This document shows positions 54,156-62,918 of a DNA stretch of 64,000 bases, in pieces. Within the stretch, counting starts at the first letter, position 1; every line of letters begins with the position of its first letter. The stretch spans positions 1 through 64,000 of the forward strand of contig JAQMWT010000172.1 in assembly GCA_029834535.1 (NCBI GenBank), written 5' to 3'. The DNA comes from Chrysophaeum taylorii. Taxonomy: Eukaryota > Sar > Pelagophyceae > Pelagomonadales > Pelagomonadaceae. The translations under genes were made by a program, and so were the position numbers. Under the pieces are notes generated by a model. That model was not told the DNA's origin. It made no database searches and saw only the letters and a list, made by a program, of their open reading frames with translations.

Positions 54156-54762
54156 TTTTGCTCTTTTTTTCGTGGGCGACGTTCGCAAGGCAATGACAGA
54201 CATCTCGATCTTTTGTGATGATCGCCGACGACGCGAGGTCGCGCATTTCCTTTTTTTGCTTTCCTACATGTCTCCTCAGCGCTGGATGAGAAGACGAGCT
54301 CTCGCGCGAGTCAGTCAGTCAGTCAGTCACCCGCGCTGCTTCCTTTTTGGATTGGATTGGATTGGATTGGATTGGAAACCCCCGTCAGGCGGCCAACGAC
54401 ACTCTCAGAGTACGCGACTAGTAGTTTGACCAGGTAATGAACGCCGGCCCAGGGCATGCATCATGGGGCATACATAGGCTAATAAGAAACCGGCGCCGGG
54501 GCGCGTCAGAGTCACTGGGCGTTCTGACGGGTGGTGGTCTGTCGCCAGTTGTCACGGGTTTGAGCGAGGTACATACTAGGCCTCCCTCCGCCAGAACGTG
54601 CCGGTATGCCTTTAGACCCCGGCCGCACGTGAAGCGTGGGGATCTTATCTTCACGCCGTGCGTTTGGAGGGAGACACACCAGGAGGTGAGCATCATCATC
54701 CGGGGGAGCCAGTGCATGCGGGCAACACGGCCTGCCCAGGGTGGTAGTTCAGGGTCAAGGGG

Positions 54763-54797
<35 letters not shown>

Positions 54798-54827
54798 CTC
54801 GTACCTAGCTACGTCGCCGAGAGGGTC
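54156..54827. other. Gene-free stretch with simple repeats
   Basis: Contains (GTCA)n at about 54309-54329, (GGATT)n at about 54350-54375 and (CT)n at about 54767-54795. The unique part (54430-54750) is open in more than one frame, but the translations show no family or sensible start. It may be an old repeat or 3' UTR. Confidence 0.45.
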
Positions 54828-55772
54828 CTAGGTAAGATCAGGGAGGTCTTCGGCGTCGTCGGCGTCCGGGGGACCGTCGGGAGCGGCGGCGGTGGCCTCG
54901 TCATCGTCGAGGGGGGAGACGGAACTTTTGATGGTCAAGAGAAGCTTGGTCATCCAAGGGTCGAGGCGCTTGATTTTGTCGTAGTCTGCCGCCGCCGTGG
55001 CGACAGCCGCGTCGTCGTTTGATTCGCAGGCTGCGACGAGCGCTTCGCACAACTGGGCCTCGCGCGTGCCCTCGAGAGTATAGTCGATCGCTTTGAATTC
55101 GACGAGCTTGTTCGAGGCCGCGACGGTGTCGGTGCGAGCGAGCGCGCAGAGGACCGCGTTGGTAAACCATTTTTTTGCGTTGAATTTGCCGAGATTTGAC
55201 TGCAGGGAGGCCCTGCCCATCTCCTCGAAGGCCTGCTGAGCTTCCTTGAGGTCGCCGACGTCGGCAGACAAAAATGCCGCGCGTTCGCGACACTGCGACG
55301 CGCTCTGCGGTCGACCCTCGGTCTCGTAGAGGTCGATCGCCTGCTGGAAGGCCTCGATGGCACGGCGGAGGTCGCCCTGGCCCTCGAGGATGTCGCCCAG
55401 CTTTTTTGCATTGTTAGCAGCCATCGAGCACTTCCCGATACCCGCGTATACGGCGACGGCTTGCTCGTACGCCTCGGCGCACTTTTCCATGTCTTCCGCC
55501 TTGTGCCAGGCTTCGGCCGCCTTGGTATACGAAGACCCCGCGTCGAACTCGGCCTTGGTCTTCAAGTGGAGCTCGGCCGCGCGCTCGTATGTTCGTCCGC
55601 CGTCTCTATAGCTTTTCGCCATCACGTACATCTTCCCAGCGTCGTTCATCAGCTCCGCAGCCTCCTCGAACTTGGACCCGCTCGCGAAGAACGAGAACTT
55701 AGTCAACGCCTTCTCGCCTTTTGCTTCGAGCTCCTGCGCCTTTTTCAGAGACCCGCCCAGAGCTGCCGCCAT
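54828..55772 (-). CDS. Alpha-SNAP (soluble NSF attachment protein)
   Basis: A 314-residue protein from ATG 55772 (MAAALGGSLKKAQELEAKGE); the frame is open slightly further but without an ATG. It is a helical TPR-like protein with alpha-SNAP signatures: EEAAELMNDAGKMYVMAKSY, AGSSYTKAAEAWHKAEDMEK, CSMAANNAKKLGDILEGQGD, AIEAFQQAIDLYETEGRPQS and an acidic C-terminal tail that in this family stimulates NSF ATPase. Length (about 290-300 residues in animals and yeast Sec17) agrees. It acts in the cytosol by linking NSF to SNARE complexes for disassembly after membrane fusion. The PLP enzyme lies 137 bp upstream on the same strand, so the promoter must be short. Confidence 0.92.
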   Translation of the reverse strand: MAAALGGSLKKAQELEAKGEKALTKFSFFASGSKFEEAAELMNDAGKMYVMAKSYRDGGRTYERAAELHLKTKAEFDAGSSYTKAAEAWHKAEDMEKCAEAYEQAVAVYAGIGKCSMAANNAKKLGDILEGQGDLRRAIEAFQQAIDLYETEGRPQSASQCRERAAFLSADVGDLKEAQQAFEEMGRASLQSNLGKFNAKKWFTNAVLCALARTDTVAASNKLVEFKAIDYTLEGTREAQLCEALVAACESNDDAAVATAAADYDKIKRLDPWMTKLLLTIKSSVSPLDDDEATAAAPDGPPDADDAEDLPDLT

Positions 55773-55909
55773 GATCTTCTCGCCTTCACACACGCCTTAC
55801 CCTGCTGCTGCTGCTTGCTGCTGCTAACGCTGATAAGATCGTTGGGTAGTAGTAATGATATGATGGAAGTTTCGCTTCTTCGCTGCTGCAGGTGGTGGTC
55901 GTTTTCTTT

Positions 55910-57100
55910 TCAAAGCTGGTCGAGGGCGAGCTGGAGGGCCTTTATGAGGTCTTTGGAATCCTCGATGCCGCAGGAGATGCGGATGAAGCCGTCGGTGATG
56001 CCAACCTTGAGGCGGTCCTCTTTCAACATGTTGGCGTGGGTCATGACGGAGGGGCAAGTAATGATGGACTCGACCGCGCCGAGGTTCTCGCAGAGGCTCC
56101 AGGGGCGCTGGACGGAGTCCATGAGCTTGCGGCCGGCGGCGATGCCTCCCTTGACTTCGCACCAGAGCATGCCGCCGTGAAAGCCGTTGAGGTGCTGCTT
56201 GTCGGCGAGGGCCTTTTGGGGAAAGGAGGCGAGGCCGGGGTACTGGACCGTGTCGACCTTGGGGTGGCCCTGGAGGAACTCGGCGACGGCCGTGGCGTTT
56301 TCGGCCTGCTTGAGGCAGCGGATCTGCATCGTCTTTGAGTTCTGGAGGGTGACGAAGGCCGTGTAGGGGGTCATGATGTTGCCGTGCATGTTCTGGACGA
56401 AGTGGAGGCGCTCGTCGAGTTCTTTTGTTTTGGAAGCGACTACGCCTCCGACGGTCATGTTGTGTCCGTCGAAGTACTTGGTGGTCGAATGGAGGGACAT
56501 GTCGCAGCCAAGATCGATGGGCTTGAGCATCAAGGGCGTCGCGAAGGTCGCGTCGCAGACGTGGAGAATGCCGTGCTTCTGAGCGATGGCCGAGACGGCG
56601 GCGACGTCGGTGAGGGTGAGCGTGGGATTCGCGGGGGTTTCCGAGAAAATAAGCTTGGTCTTGCCCGGGATGATCGCCTTGGCGACGTTATCCGGGTCGC
56701 GGAAGTCCACGAAGCTGAACTCGATGCCGTAATTCATAAATTGCTTGCGGGCGACGCGATTGGTTCCGCCGTAAGAGCAGTCGGTCAGCACGCAGTGGTC
56801 GCCCTGGTTCAGGAAGGCCGACATCACGGTCACCGTCGCCGCCATCCCGGTGGAAAAGCAGCACGCGCCTTCCGCGTTCTCGAGCGCAGCGATCTTCGCC
56901 TCGAGGACGCGAACTGTCGGATTCGTCGTGCGCGAGTACGAGTACCCCTTGGCCATGTACTTGTCGATCGACTCCTGCACGAAGGTCGTCGCCTGGTAGA
57001 GCGGGGTCAAGATCGCCCCCGTCTCGCCGTCGGGGACGACCCCCGCGTGCACGAGCTGAGTTTCGAACCCGACCTCTCCATCGATCCACGTCCCAGACAT
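55910..57100 (-). CDS. Cys/Met metabolism PLP-dependent enzyme (cystathionine gamma-synthase/lyase or methionine gamma-lyase type)
   Basis: A 396-residue protein from ATG 57100 (MSGTWIDGEVGFETQLVHAG). It is a full-length fold type I PLP enzyme of the Cys/Met metabolism family: YSRTTNPTVRVLEAKIAALE, CFSTGMAATVTVMSAFLNQG, SETPANPTLTL, VCDATFATP with the cofactor-binding Asp183 and LHSTTKYFDGH with the PLP lysine Lys208. The family includes cystathionine gamma-synthase, cystathionine gamma-lyase and methionine gamma-lyase, and I cannot decide among them by eye. No plastid leader is obvious, so it is probably cytosolic. It acts in transsulfuration or methionine turnover. It is divergent with PEN-2 across 95 bp. 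Confidence 0.9.
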   Translation of the reverse strand: MSGTWIDGEVGFETQLVHAGVVPDGETGAILTPLYQATTFVQESIDKYMAKGYSYSRTTNPTVRVLEAKIAALENAEGACCFSTGMAATVTVMSAFLNQGDHCVLTDCSYGGTNRVARKQFMNYGIEFSFVDFRDPDNVAKAIIPGKTKLIFSETPANPTLTLTDVAAVSAIAQKHGILHVCDATFATPLMLKPIDLGCDMSLHSTTKYFDGHNMTVGGVVASKTKELDERLHFVQNMHGNIMTPYTAFVTLQNSKTMQIRCLKQAENATAVAEFLQGHPKVDTVQYPGLASFPQKALADKQHLNGFHGGMLWCEVKGGIAAGRKLMDSVQRPWSLCENLGAVESIITCPSVMTHANMLKEDRLKVGITDGFIRISCGIEDSKDLIKALQLALDQL

Positions 57101-57195
57101 CGCCGTCGTCGATCGGGGGATACGCACGTTCCTTTCGGAAACAAAGCTCTCGGTCCGTTTAAGACTTCTTCACCATTGTAACGGATATTATTCCT
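57101..57195. promoter_or_regulatory. Shared divergent promoter, PLP enzyme and PEN-2
   Basis: 95 bp separate the two ATGs. Near the PEN-2 start is TATTATTCCT. No clear TATA box or known operator is seen. Confidence 0.4.
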
Positions 57196-57553
57196 ATGGA
57201 GGAATACCTCAGCGCGCGCGAGGCTCAGCGTCGGAGGTGCGTACGCGTGTTCTGTCTGTCTTCTTCACCACCCCGTCGTCGACAGCAAGCAGGGGGTTCT
57301 CCCCGAGGAGACCCTCCCCGCGGCGGACATCGCGCGGCGCATGTTTTTCGCTGGGTGCGCGTGCCTCCCTATATTCTGGATTCTCGCGACGGCGACCTAT
57401 TGGCACGACGCCAAGGAGGACCCGGATCTGAGGTATTGGGTGAGGCGATGCGCCGTGGGCGCGGCCACGTCGACCCTTCTCTTCGTCACCTGGGTCGCCG
57501 TCTTTCGGTGCAAGTACGAGGACTGGCACCTCGAAGGTCTGTTGGTTGACTAG
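57196..57553 (+). CDS. PEN2: PEN-2 (presenilin enhancer 2), gamma-secretase subunit
   Basis: Two exons, 57196-57236 and 57286-57553, separated by a 49-bp GT-AG intron (GTGCGTACGC...GTCGACAG), phase 2, give 102 residues; human PEN-2 has 101. Exon 1 encodes MEEYLSAREAQRR. Exon 2 continues with SKQGVLPEETLPAADIARRM, then FFAGCACLPIFWILATATYW (first hydrophobic hairpin, matching the F-x-GFAxLPxLW pattern of PEN-2), YWVRRCAVGAATSTLLFVTW and VAVFRCKYEDW. PEN-2 completes the presenilin intramembrane protease and triggers presenilin autoproteolysis. Without the intron the frame is broken, and phase and length both support splicing. Confidence 0.83.
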
Positions 57554-57645
57554 AAGGTAAGAGACGACGACCGGAGGAAGATCAGTCTGTTATTGCACGT
57601 CAGGCCGAGTGCTGTCGATGATGTTTCACAATTGCTATACCCAAA

Positions 57646-58281
57646 TTACTGACGGTCGTCTTTCTTTCCTCCGCAGGCGGCAGTATCCATGAGGACGCGG
57701 CCGCAGGACGTGGCGAGGCGCGGATCTTTGGTCGGGACGGCGAGGCCGGCGGCGAGGCCCGTTGGCCCCGCGTCCTTGCCCTGAAACGTAATGATGGTCG
57801 ACGAGGGGGGGAAGCGGCCGAGGAGAGAGGCCTCGAGGAGAGATTTGAGGGCGTCGACCGACGAGGTCCCGGCGGCGTGGTCGGTATCGAGGTCGACGCG
57901 GAGAAAATCCTCGTCGAGGGACACGATCCTCGAGGGGACCTGGCGGCGTACGACCAAGACGGGAAAGACGACGAACTCTCCGGGGACCTGGGGGGCAATG
58001 CACTTGAAGGTTTTGATGTTCTTCGTCGCCTCGAAAAGGTGCTTTGCGAGCCAGAGGTCGCGGCGCCGCGCAAGTCCGAGCGCGAAGAGGACCGCAACGC
58101 CGACGCAAAACGACACCCTTCGCGCGATCCGCGCGCTGCCCGCGACATCCAAGGCCTCCAAGAGTTCGCGGAGCGACCACGGAAGCAAAAAGCAGACGCT
58201 CGCGGCGAGGGCTGCGAGCATCGCCGGGAAGGGCGCGACCCGCCAGCACTTCCTTGGTCGATCGACGAGCGGTAACGCCAT
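57646..58281 (-). CDS. Two-pass membrane protein, unknown function
   Basis: A 211-residue protein from ATG 58281 (MALPLVDRPRKCWRVAPFPA). Two hydrophobic helices (MLAALAASVCFLLPW, about residues 21-37, and VSFCVGVAVLFALGL, about 56-70) are followed by a soluble domain with FVVFPVLVVRRQVPSRIVSL, VDALKSLLEASLLG and PPSSTIITFQGKDAG. Composition is normal and the frame is complete. I recognise no family. It is divergent with the YHYH/DUF4239 gene, with 104 bp between the two ATGs. Confidence 0.6.
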   Translation of the reverse strand: MALPLVDRPRKCWRVAPFPAMLAALAASVCFLLPWSLRELLEALDVAGSARIARRVSFCVGVAVLFALGLARRRDLWLAKHLFEATKNIKTFKCIAPQVPGEFVVFPVLVVRRQVPSRIVSLDEDFLRVDLDTDHAAGTSSVDALKSLLEASLLGRFPPSSTIITFQGKDAGPTGLAAGLAVPTKDPRLATSCGRVLMDTAACGGKKDDRQ

Positions 58282-58385
58282 AATAATAATAATAGTACTC
58301 TAAAAATAACCAAAAACCCCTTTTTTTGTTCCTTCCATTCCAGAAACGCCGAACGATTAACGGATCTGGGTTGTTTGTTGTTGTC

Positions 58386-60443
58386 ATGAGTCGGGACTTT
58401 GACTCGTGCCGCGGGAACGAGGAGGCCGAGGCGGCTCTGAGCGTGGTGTGCGAGGATGTGGATGACGTCGTGAAAGAAAACTGGTACTGCATGCGGGACG
58501 ACAGCTTCCTCGTGAGGCGGGAGGCCACCATGTTCTACTACACGACAGGGTGCCCCGACCACGAGATCCTCGCGGACACGTCGGGGCTTCGGTCGCCTCG
58601 GTACCAACGGTACCGTTGGCGCGTCCCGAGGGTCCCGAGGGTGATGGGAGTCATCACGTACCTCGACCCGAAGGAGCCGATCGGCGTCGCGGTGAACGGG
58701 GTCCCTTTTTTTACGGCGAACTCGACGACGCTCGAGCCCGACGCTTGCGGCGGGATCGTGGACGACTTCCACCGCTACGGGTATGCCGCGATGCCCTCGT
58801 GTCTGTTGAGGTTGATGGGCAACAGCACGCCGAGCCCTTTGGTGGGATTCGCGCGGGACGGGTTCCCGATATTCGGGCCGTACGACGCTTCGGGTTGGCT
58901 CTTTTCGAACGCGACGCTCGACGACTGCAATTTCGCCGGCGACCGGTACCACGTCATCCCGACCCCGCCCTACGTCCCGCAGTGCCTCGTCGGCGAGCAT
59001 CTGGGGTACTACGAGAGCGCGGTCACCTCGCGGTCGTGTGCCCTCGACGGTCTCCCGACGGCCTATTGCCGGAGAACGGCGTGCGCTCTCGACCCGCCGA
59101 ACGCGATTGACGTGTGCGCCAAGGACCGCGACCGGGAACCCTTGGTCCCGTTGTGGGCCCTCGTCGGCCTCTTCGTCGCCCTCGCGATCTTCAGCATCTA
59201 CAAGGGCCGCGATACGGTCTATTTTCTCTTCCATTGCCGCGCGATGCCGCCGCCCCCCGGCCCGCGCCGCAAGCTACCGCCTTCGGCCGTCGCGGCGACG
59301 TCGGTGATGGGATCGGTCATCCTCGTCGCCTTTCAAGAAGAGTTCACGAAATTGTTCTACAAGCGGAACGCGAACAAAATCGAGACCTACGCCAACGACG
59401 CCGTGGCAAACTTTCTGGCCGTGGCCGGCGTGCTGTACGCGCTGGTCGTCGCGCAGGTCCTCGGCACGGCCTACGAGCGTCGCGGCAGCATCCAGGCGTG
59501 CCTCAGCGACGAACTCGCCGGGATCCACTCGTTGGTCATGCTGGTCGCTTCCCTGGATGCGGTCACGCCCGAGGCCAAGGCGAAGAAGACGGAAGCTTTT
59601 GATATGCTTCACGCTTACGTCGTCGGCGTCGTCGGCGAACTCTCGAGAGGTCGGACCGAACCCCACGACATCGCCGTCCTCTGGTGCTTCGCGCCCCTCC
59701 TCCAAGAAGCCTGCAGACTGTGCCATCCGATCCATTTGTCGCAGGAGGATATCGGCGCGCGAGCCCTCGACGCGGCCTCGGACGTGGCGCGACAGCGCTA
59801 CGCCCGCAGCTCTCACGAGCGCAAGGGCCTCGGCGTCATTTTCTACGCGCTCAACCTCTTCTTGTGCAACGCCATGTTCTTTGGCATTCTCTTGATATAC
59901 TCGGGCTCGATCGCCCTCAACCTCACCTTTTGCAGCATCAGCGTCCTCAGCATCGGAGCGATGTCCTACATGATCGCCTGCCTCGACGAACCCTATTCGG
60001 GGATATTGAGCCTCGATCTCGCCGACGTCGACGTCCTCCTCGAGACCATCGCCGAATGCAAGCGCTCCTCAACTCCCTACATGCAGGAGACCGCCATCAA
60101 GGCAAAGCAGACCGTTTCCACCATTGTGCACGCGACCCGCGGCGACGGCGACGACGAAAACCAGAGCGCGATGGAAGAAGAAGATCGTATTCGCGTAGAT
60201 CCTCCAAATGCTGACGCCGAGGCCCCGCCCGACGCCGTCCGACCCCCTCTCACCCCCGCCCTCTCCTACCACGACACGCTCCGCAACCGCCTCTCCACGC
60301 GCAAGACCTGCGTCCAAGCCTGGCACCAAGTCCACTCCAACGCAGCAGCACCAGCAGCAGCTAGGGATGTCGAAACAACGACGACGCGGAGGACCCGCCG
60401 CGACAACACGACGGCCAACGCCTACTGCTCCTGGATCTACTAA
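58386..60443 (+). CDS. YHYH-domain protein fused to a DUF4239/bestrophin-like membrane domain
   Basis: 685 residues from ATG 58386 (MSRDFDSCRG). The frame is open for 60 bp upstream without an ATG, following a CAG that could be a splice acceptor, so the N-terminus is uncertain. Residues about 30-240 are Cys-rich and contain IGVAVNGVPFF and LVGFARDGFPIFGPYDASG, the signature of the YHYH domain seen in secreted proteins. A membrane helix (VPLWALVGLFVALAIF, about residue 258) follows. Residues about 300-560 hold four hydrophobic segments with VANFLAVAGVLYALVVAQVL, ISVLSIGAMSYMIACLDEPY and YSGILSLD, like DUF4239 proteins, which are distant relatives of bestrophin channels. The tail is cytosolic and low-complexity. 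An extracellular sensor joined to a channel-like domain is an inference. Confidence 0.68.
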   Translation: MSRDFDSCRGNEEAEAALSVVCEDVDDVVKENWYCMRDDSFLVRREATMFYYTTGCPDHEILADTSGLRSPRYQRYRWRVPRVPRVMGVITYLDPKEPIGVAVNGVPFFTANSTTLEPDACGGIVDDFHRYGYAAMPSCLLRLMGNSTPSPLVGFARDGFPIFGPYDASGWLFSNATLDDCNFAGDRYHVIPTPPYVPQCLVGEHLGYYESAVTSRSCALDGLPTAYCRRTACALDPPNAIDVCAKDRDREPLVPLWALVGLFVALAIFSIYKGRDTVYFLFHCRAMPPPPGPRRKLPPSAVAATSVMGSVILVAFQEEFTKLFYKRNANKIETYANDAVANFLAVAGVLYALVVAQVLGTAYERRGSIQACLSDELAGIHSLVMLVASLDAVTPEAKAKKTEAFDMLHAYVVGVVGELSRGRTEPHDIAVLWCFAPLLQEACRLCHPIHLSQEDIGARALDAASDVARQRYARSSHERKGLGVIFYALNLFLCNAMFFGILLIYSGSIALNLTFCSISVLSIGAMSYMIACLDEPYSGILSLDLADVDVLLETIAECKRSSTPYMQETAIKAKQTVSTIVHATRGDGDDENQSAMEEEDRIRVDPPNADAEAPPDAVRPPLTPALSYHDTLRNRLSTRKTCVQAWHQVHSNAAAPAAARDVETTTTRRTRRDNTTANAYCSWIY

Positions 60444-60508
60444 AGCGCCAGATCTATACGATCGAAATCGAATCGACGCCAGCCCCATACGCAGTAGTAT
60501 ACAGAGCA

Positions 60509-60540
60509 TCACAACGCAAACCCGAAGACGAAGGGCTCTC

Positions 60541-60572
<32 letters not shown>

Positions 60573-61873
60573 TTGGTCCGCTTTGTATTTTTTTTGCTCC
60601 TCGAGCACGCGTCGTCGTCGTCGTGGTCTTGGAGGAGGAGGAGCTTGTCCCAGAGGGTGGCGGGGCGGCGGAGGCTCGCCTCGGCGCTTTCGAGGAGGTC
60701 GGGCCGGTGTCTCCGCAGAGTATCCACGAGCTGGTCGTGGAGCGCGGCGCCGCGTCTCCTCCGGCGATCCCCGTCGTCCGCACCCGGCGGCAGCTCGAGG
60801 CCGCTGGCGAGGTGGGGCCTCGTGCGGAGAAGGTTGAGGGCATGCGGCAGGCCGCTCTCCGAACAGAAGTTGTGCGTCACCGCCACGGTTAGATTCGGGT
60901 CGAGGTTGACGACCATGTGCCACCAGCCCCTCGGGACGAAGACGACGTCGCCCGGGCCCGTAGTGGCCGCGAGCGGTTTAGAATGCGCGAGGTAGCGAAC
61001 GAGCCATTCGGCCAGCGAGGGCGGGGCGACGACGTCCAGGCCGTCAGCAGAAGGATGCACGCCCGGCGGCGGCTCTCGCGAAAAGAACCATCTTTTCCGG
61101 CCCGTGATCGTCGCGTTCCAGGCGCTCGTACCGTTGGGGTCCACGTGCCACGCCGACCCCGACCGCGGCCCCCCGACCGCGAGCCACCGGTACTGCGGCC
61201 GCGGCTCGCACCATCGAAAAAGGTCGTCGCGAAACATGGACGGCGGCTCGTATTTCGCGAGGTGGGGCGCTATATCGGCGAACCGGTCGTCGAAGAGGTA
61301 CAGGGGCTGGAGGTCGGCGTTCGCGGCCGCGTATTCGAGATAGTCGGCCATCGCGAACTCGAACGCCCCGGCCCGGAACGTCCCCTTCGTCTCTCCGAGG
61401 TCGGCCCACCGCTCGTCGACCGCGAACCCGCCTTCCAGCACGACGGGAATACCCGGCTCGTCGTACTTATCCCAGAACTCGCGGTCCGAAATCCCGCGCG
61501 CGCGCGCGACGCTCTCGGTCGTCCAAAAGCTCGCCGGTTCCGGCAAAACGAACGGCAGGTACAGCAAATCGGAGTAAATGCACGTGCGACGCAGCCGGCA
61601 CGCCTCGCGCCCGAGCACGGTCGTCTTCCAGCTCGACTTGAACCGCACGCGCCCCACAGCAAACGCTTTCCACAGCTCCTCGACCGACGCGAACGCGCGG
61701 AGCCCGCGCGACGCGCAACAGGCGGCGGCGAGCGTTCCTGCGTCCGCGGAGAAGAGGCACTCGAGGATAATCTCGTCGCTCAGCCGCGCGATTCTCCCGA
61801 GCTGCTGGGACCGCAGCCCCCGGTCTTCCTTCAGCAGCTCGTTACCCAGCGGCTCCACGTTCAGAGGGTGCAT
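60509..61873 (-). CDS. F-box plus JmjC-domain protein (JMJD6-like 2-oxoglutarate oxygenase)
   Basis: 454 residues from ATG 61873 (MHPLNVEPLGNELLKEDRGL). Residues about 28-72 read like an F-box (LSDEIILECLFSADAGTLAA, then FASVEELWKAF). The catalytic domain has the iron ligands in SAWHVDPNGTSAWNATITG (His243, Asp245) and PRGWWHMVVNLDPN (His319); the Lys in ITGRKRWFF fits the 2-oxoglutarate contact. FWDKYDEPGIPVVLEG and LYLFDD also match JMJD6/JmjC proteins. Such enzymes hydroxylate lysines or demethylate histone residues in the nucleus. The F-box suggests an SCF link. The C-terminus ends in a poly-Ala run coded by a GCC/GCG repeat. It is tail to tail with the YHYH gene, 65 bp apart. Confidence 0.83.
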
Positions 61874-61950
61874 GACACCCAAACAAAAGAGGGGAGCGGC
61901 GCTCTGTGGCTGCGAAGCCCACCACCGCGAGCAGCTCTTCCGCGCCCGTG

Positions 61951-61981
61951 TTTACTCACTCACTCACTCACTCACTCACTC
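61951..61981. repeat. (ACTC)n tetranucleotide repeat
   Basis: About seven tandem units lie in the 227-bp divergent interval between the JmjC and SWIB genes. Confidence 0.85.
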
Positions 61982-62100
61982 CTAGAGGGGCAAGCAGGGT
62001 TACTACCGCAAACGCGCGGACGGCCGTTAGCTGCGTATAGGGGGGAGGAGTTCTTAATTATAGGGTTTCTAAAAACTGGTCGGGCGGGGCGTTGCAGGGG

Positions 62101-62862
62101 ATGATGGATGCCGCTGTGAAGAAGCGGGTCAAGGTGTTGGTGCAGGAGGGGGACTTGTCTGTGCTGACGTTGCGCAGCGTGCGGCAGCAGCTCGAGGAGG
62201 AGTTTGGGGTGGACTTGTCGGAGGACAAGGCCGAGCTGAAGGCGTGCGTCGAGGAGGCGACGAAGACCCCAACCAAGGAGTCGGCGTGGAAGAAGAAGAC
62301 GACGAAGAAGAAGTCTTCTCCAAAGTCGGAGTCGAAGAAGCGTAAGAAGAGCGATGAGACGACGACGGAAATGTCCGGTTTGCCCGAGGTGAGCGAGGTG
62401 CTGAGGGAAGTGGTGGGCGTCGCGCGGGCGAATCATTTTCAGGCGGTCAAGTTGCTGTGGGAGTATATAAAGGGGAATTCGCTCCAGAGCGAGACAAACA
62501 GAAACGTCATCGTTTGCGACGACAAGCTCCGCGCTGTTTTTGGAACTGAGAGCGTGACGTCGTTCGGGATGAACAAGCTCATCGGGAAGCACTTGACGAA
62601 GACGACGACGCCTTCAAAGCGGCCGCGCGTATCGGAGGTCGAGTACCGGGGATCCCCCGAGCTCGCGGAATTCTGCGGCACCAAGACGAACAACCGGTTC
62701 ACGATAACCAAGCACCTCTGGGCCCACATAAAGACGAACAACCTCCAAGATCCGGGCGACAAACGGCGAATTGTCTTCGACCAGACGCTACAAGATCTTT
62801 TTAAGGTGAAGGAGTGCACGGCCTTCTCCCTCTCCAAGCTCCTCGCCCAGCACTTTGAGTGA
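62101..62862 (+). CDS. DEK_C and double SWIB-domain chromatin protein
   Basis: 253 residues from ATG 62101 (MMDAAVKKRVKVLVQEGDLS); the frame is open three codons further back without an ATG. Residues about 1-55 match the DEK C-terminal domain (LTLRSVRQQLEEEFGVDLSE). A Lys-rich linker looks like a nuclear signal (WKKKTTKKKSS, KKRKKSDE). Two SWIB/MDM2 domains follow: about 95-165 (FQAVKLLWEYIKGNSLQ, DDKLRAVFG) and about 184-252 (FTITKHLWAHIKTNNLQD, FDQTLQDLFK). DEK_C-SWIB architectures occur in plants and algae in proteins of chromatin remodelling or RNA polymerase I association. The DEAD-box gene starts 56 bp downstream on the same strand. Confidence 0.88.
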   Translation: MMDAAVKKRVKVLVQEGDLSVLTLRSVRQQLEEEFGVDLSEDKAELKACVEEATKTPTKESAWKKKTTKKKSSPKSESKKRKKSDETTTEMSGLPEVSEVLREVVGVARANHFQAVKLLWEYIKGNSLQSETNRNVIVCDDKLRAVFGTESVTSFGMNKLIGKHLTKTTTPSKRPRVSEVEYRGSPELAEFCGTKTNNRFTITKHLWAHIKTNNLQDPGDKRRIVFDQTLQDLFKVKECTAFSLSKLLAQHFE

Positions 62863-62890
62863 GTGAGTGAATGAATGAATAAGACCCCCC

Positions 62891-62918
62891 CGCCAATTTA
62901 TGACGTCATAAATTGGCG
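62891..62918. promoter_or_regulatory. 28-bp perfect palindrome with CRE and CCAAT cores
   Basis: The 28 bases are identical to their reverse complement. The centre is TGACGTCA (62901-62908), the binding site of CREB/ATF-type bZIP dimers. Each arm carries GCCAATTTA, so a CCAAT pentamer faces outward on both strands. It ends one base before the ATG of the DEAD-box gene and fills half of the 56-bp gap, so it is probably its promoter core, or a hairpin in the leader or upstream 3' UTR. Confidence 0.7.

Noticed and set aside
54437-54808. Open frame of 123 codons on the plus strand
   Set aside because: It ends in a Ser-Leu run from a (CT)n repeat, the opposite strand is equally open, and no family or promoter context supports it.
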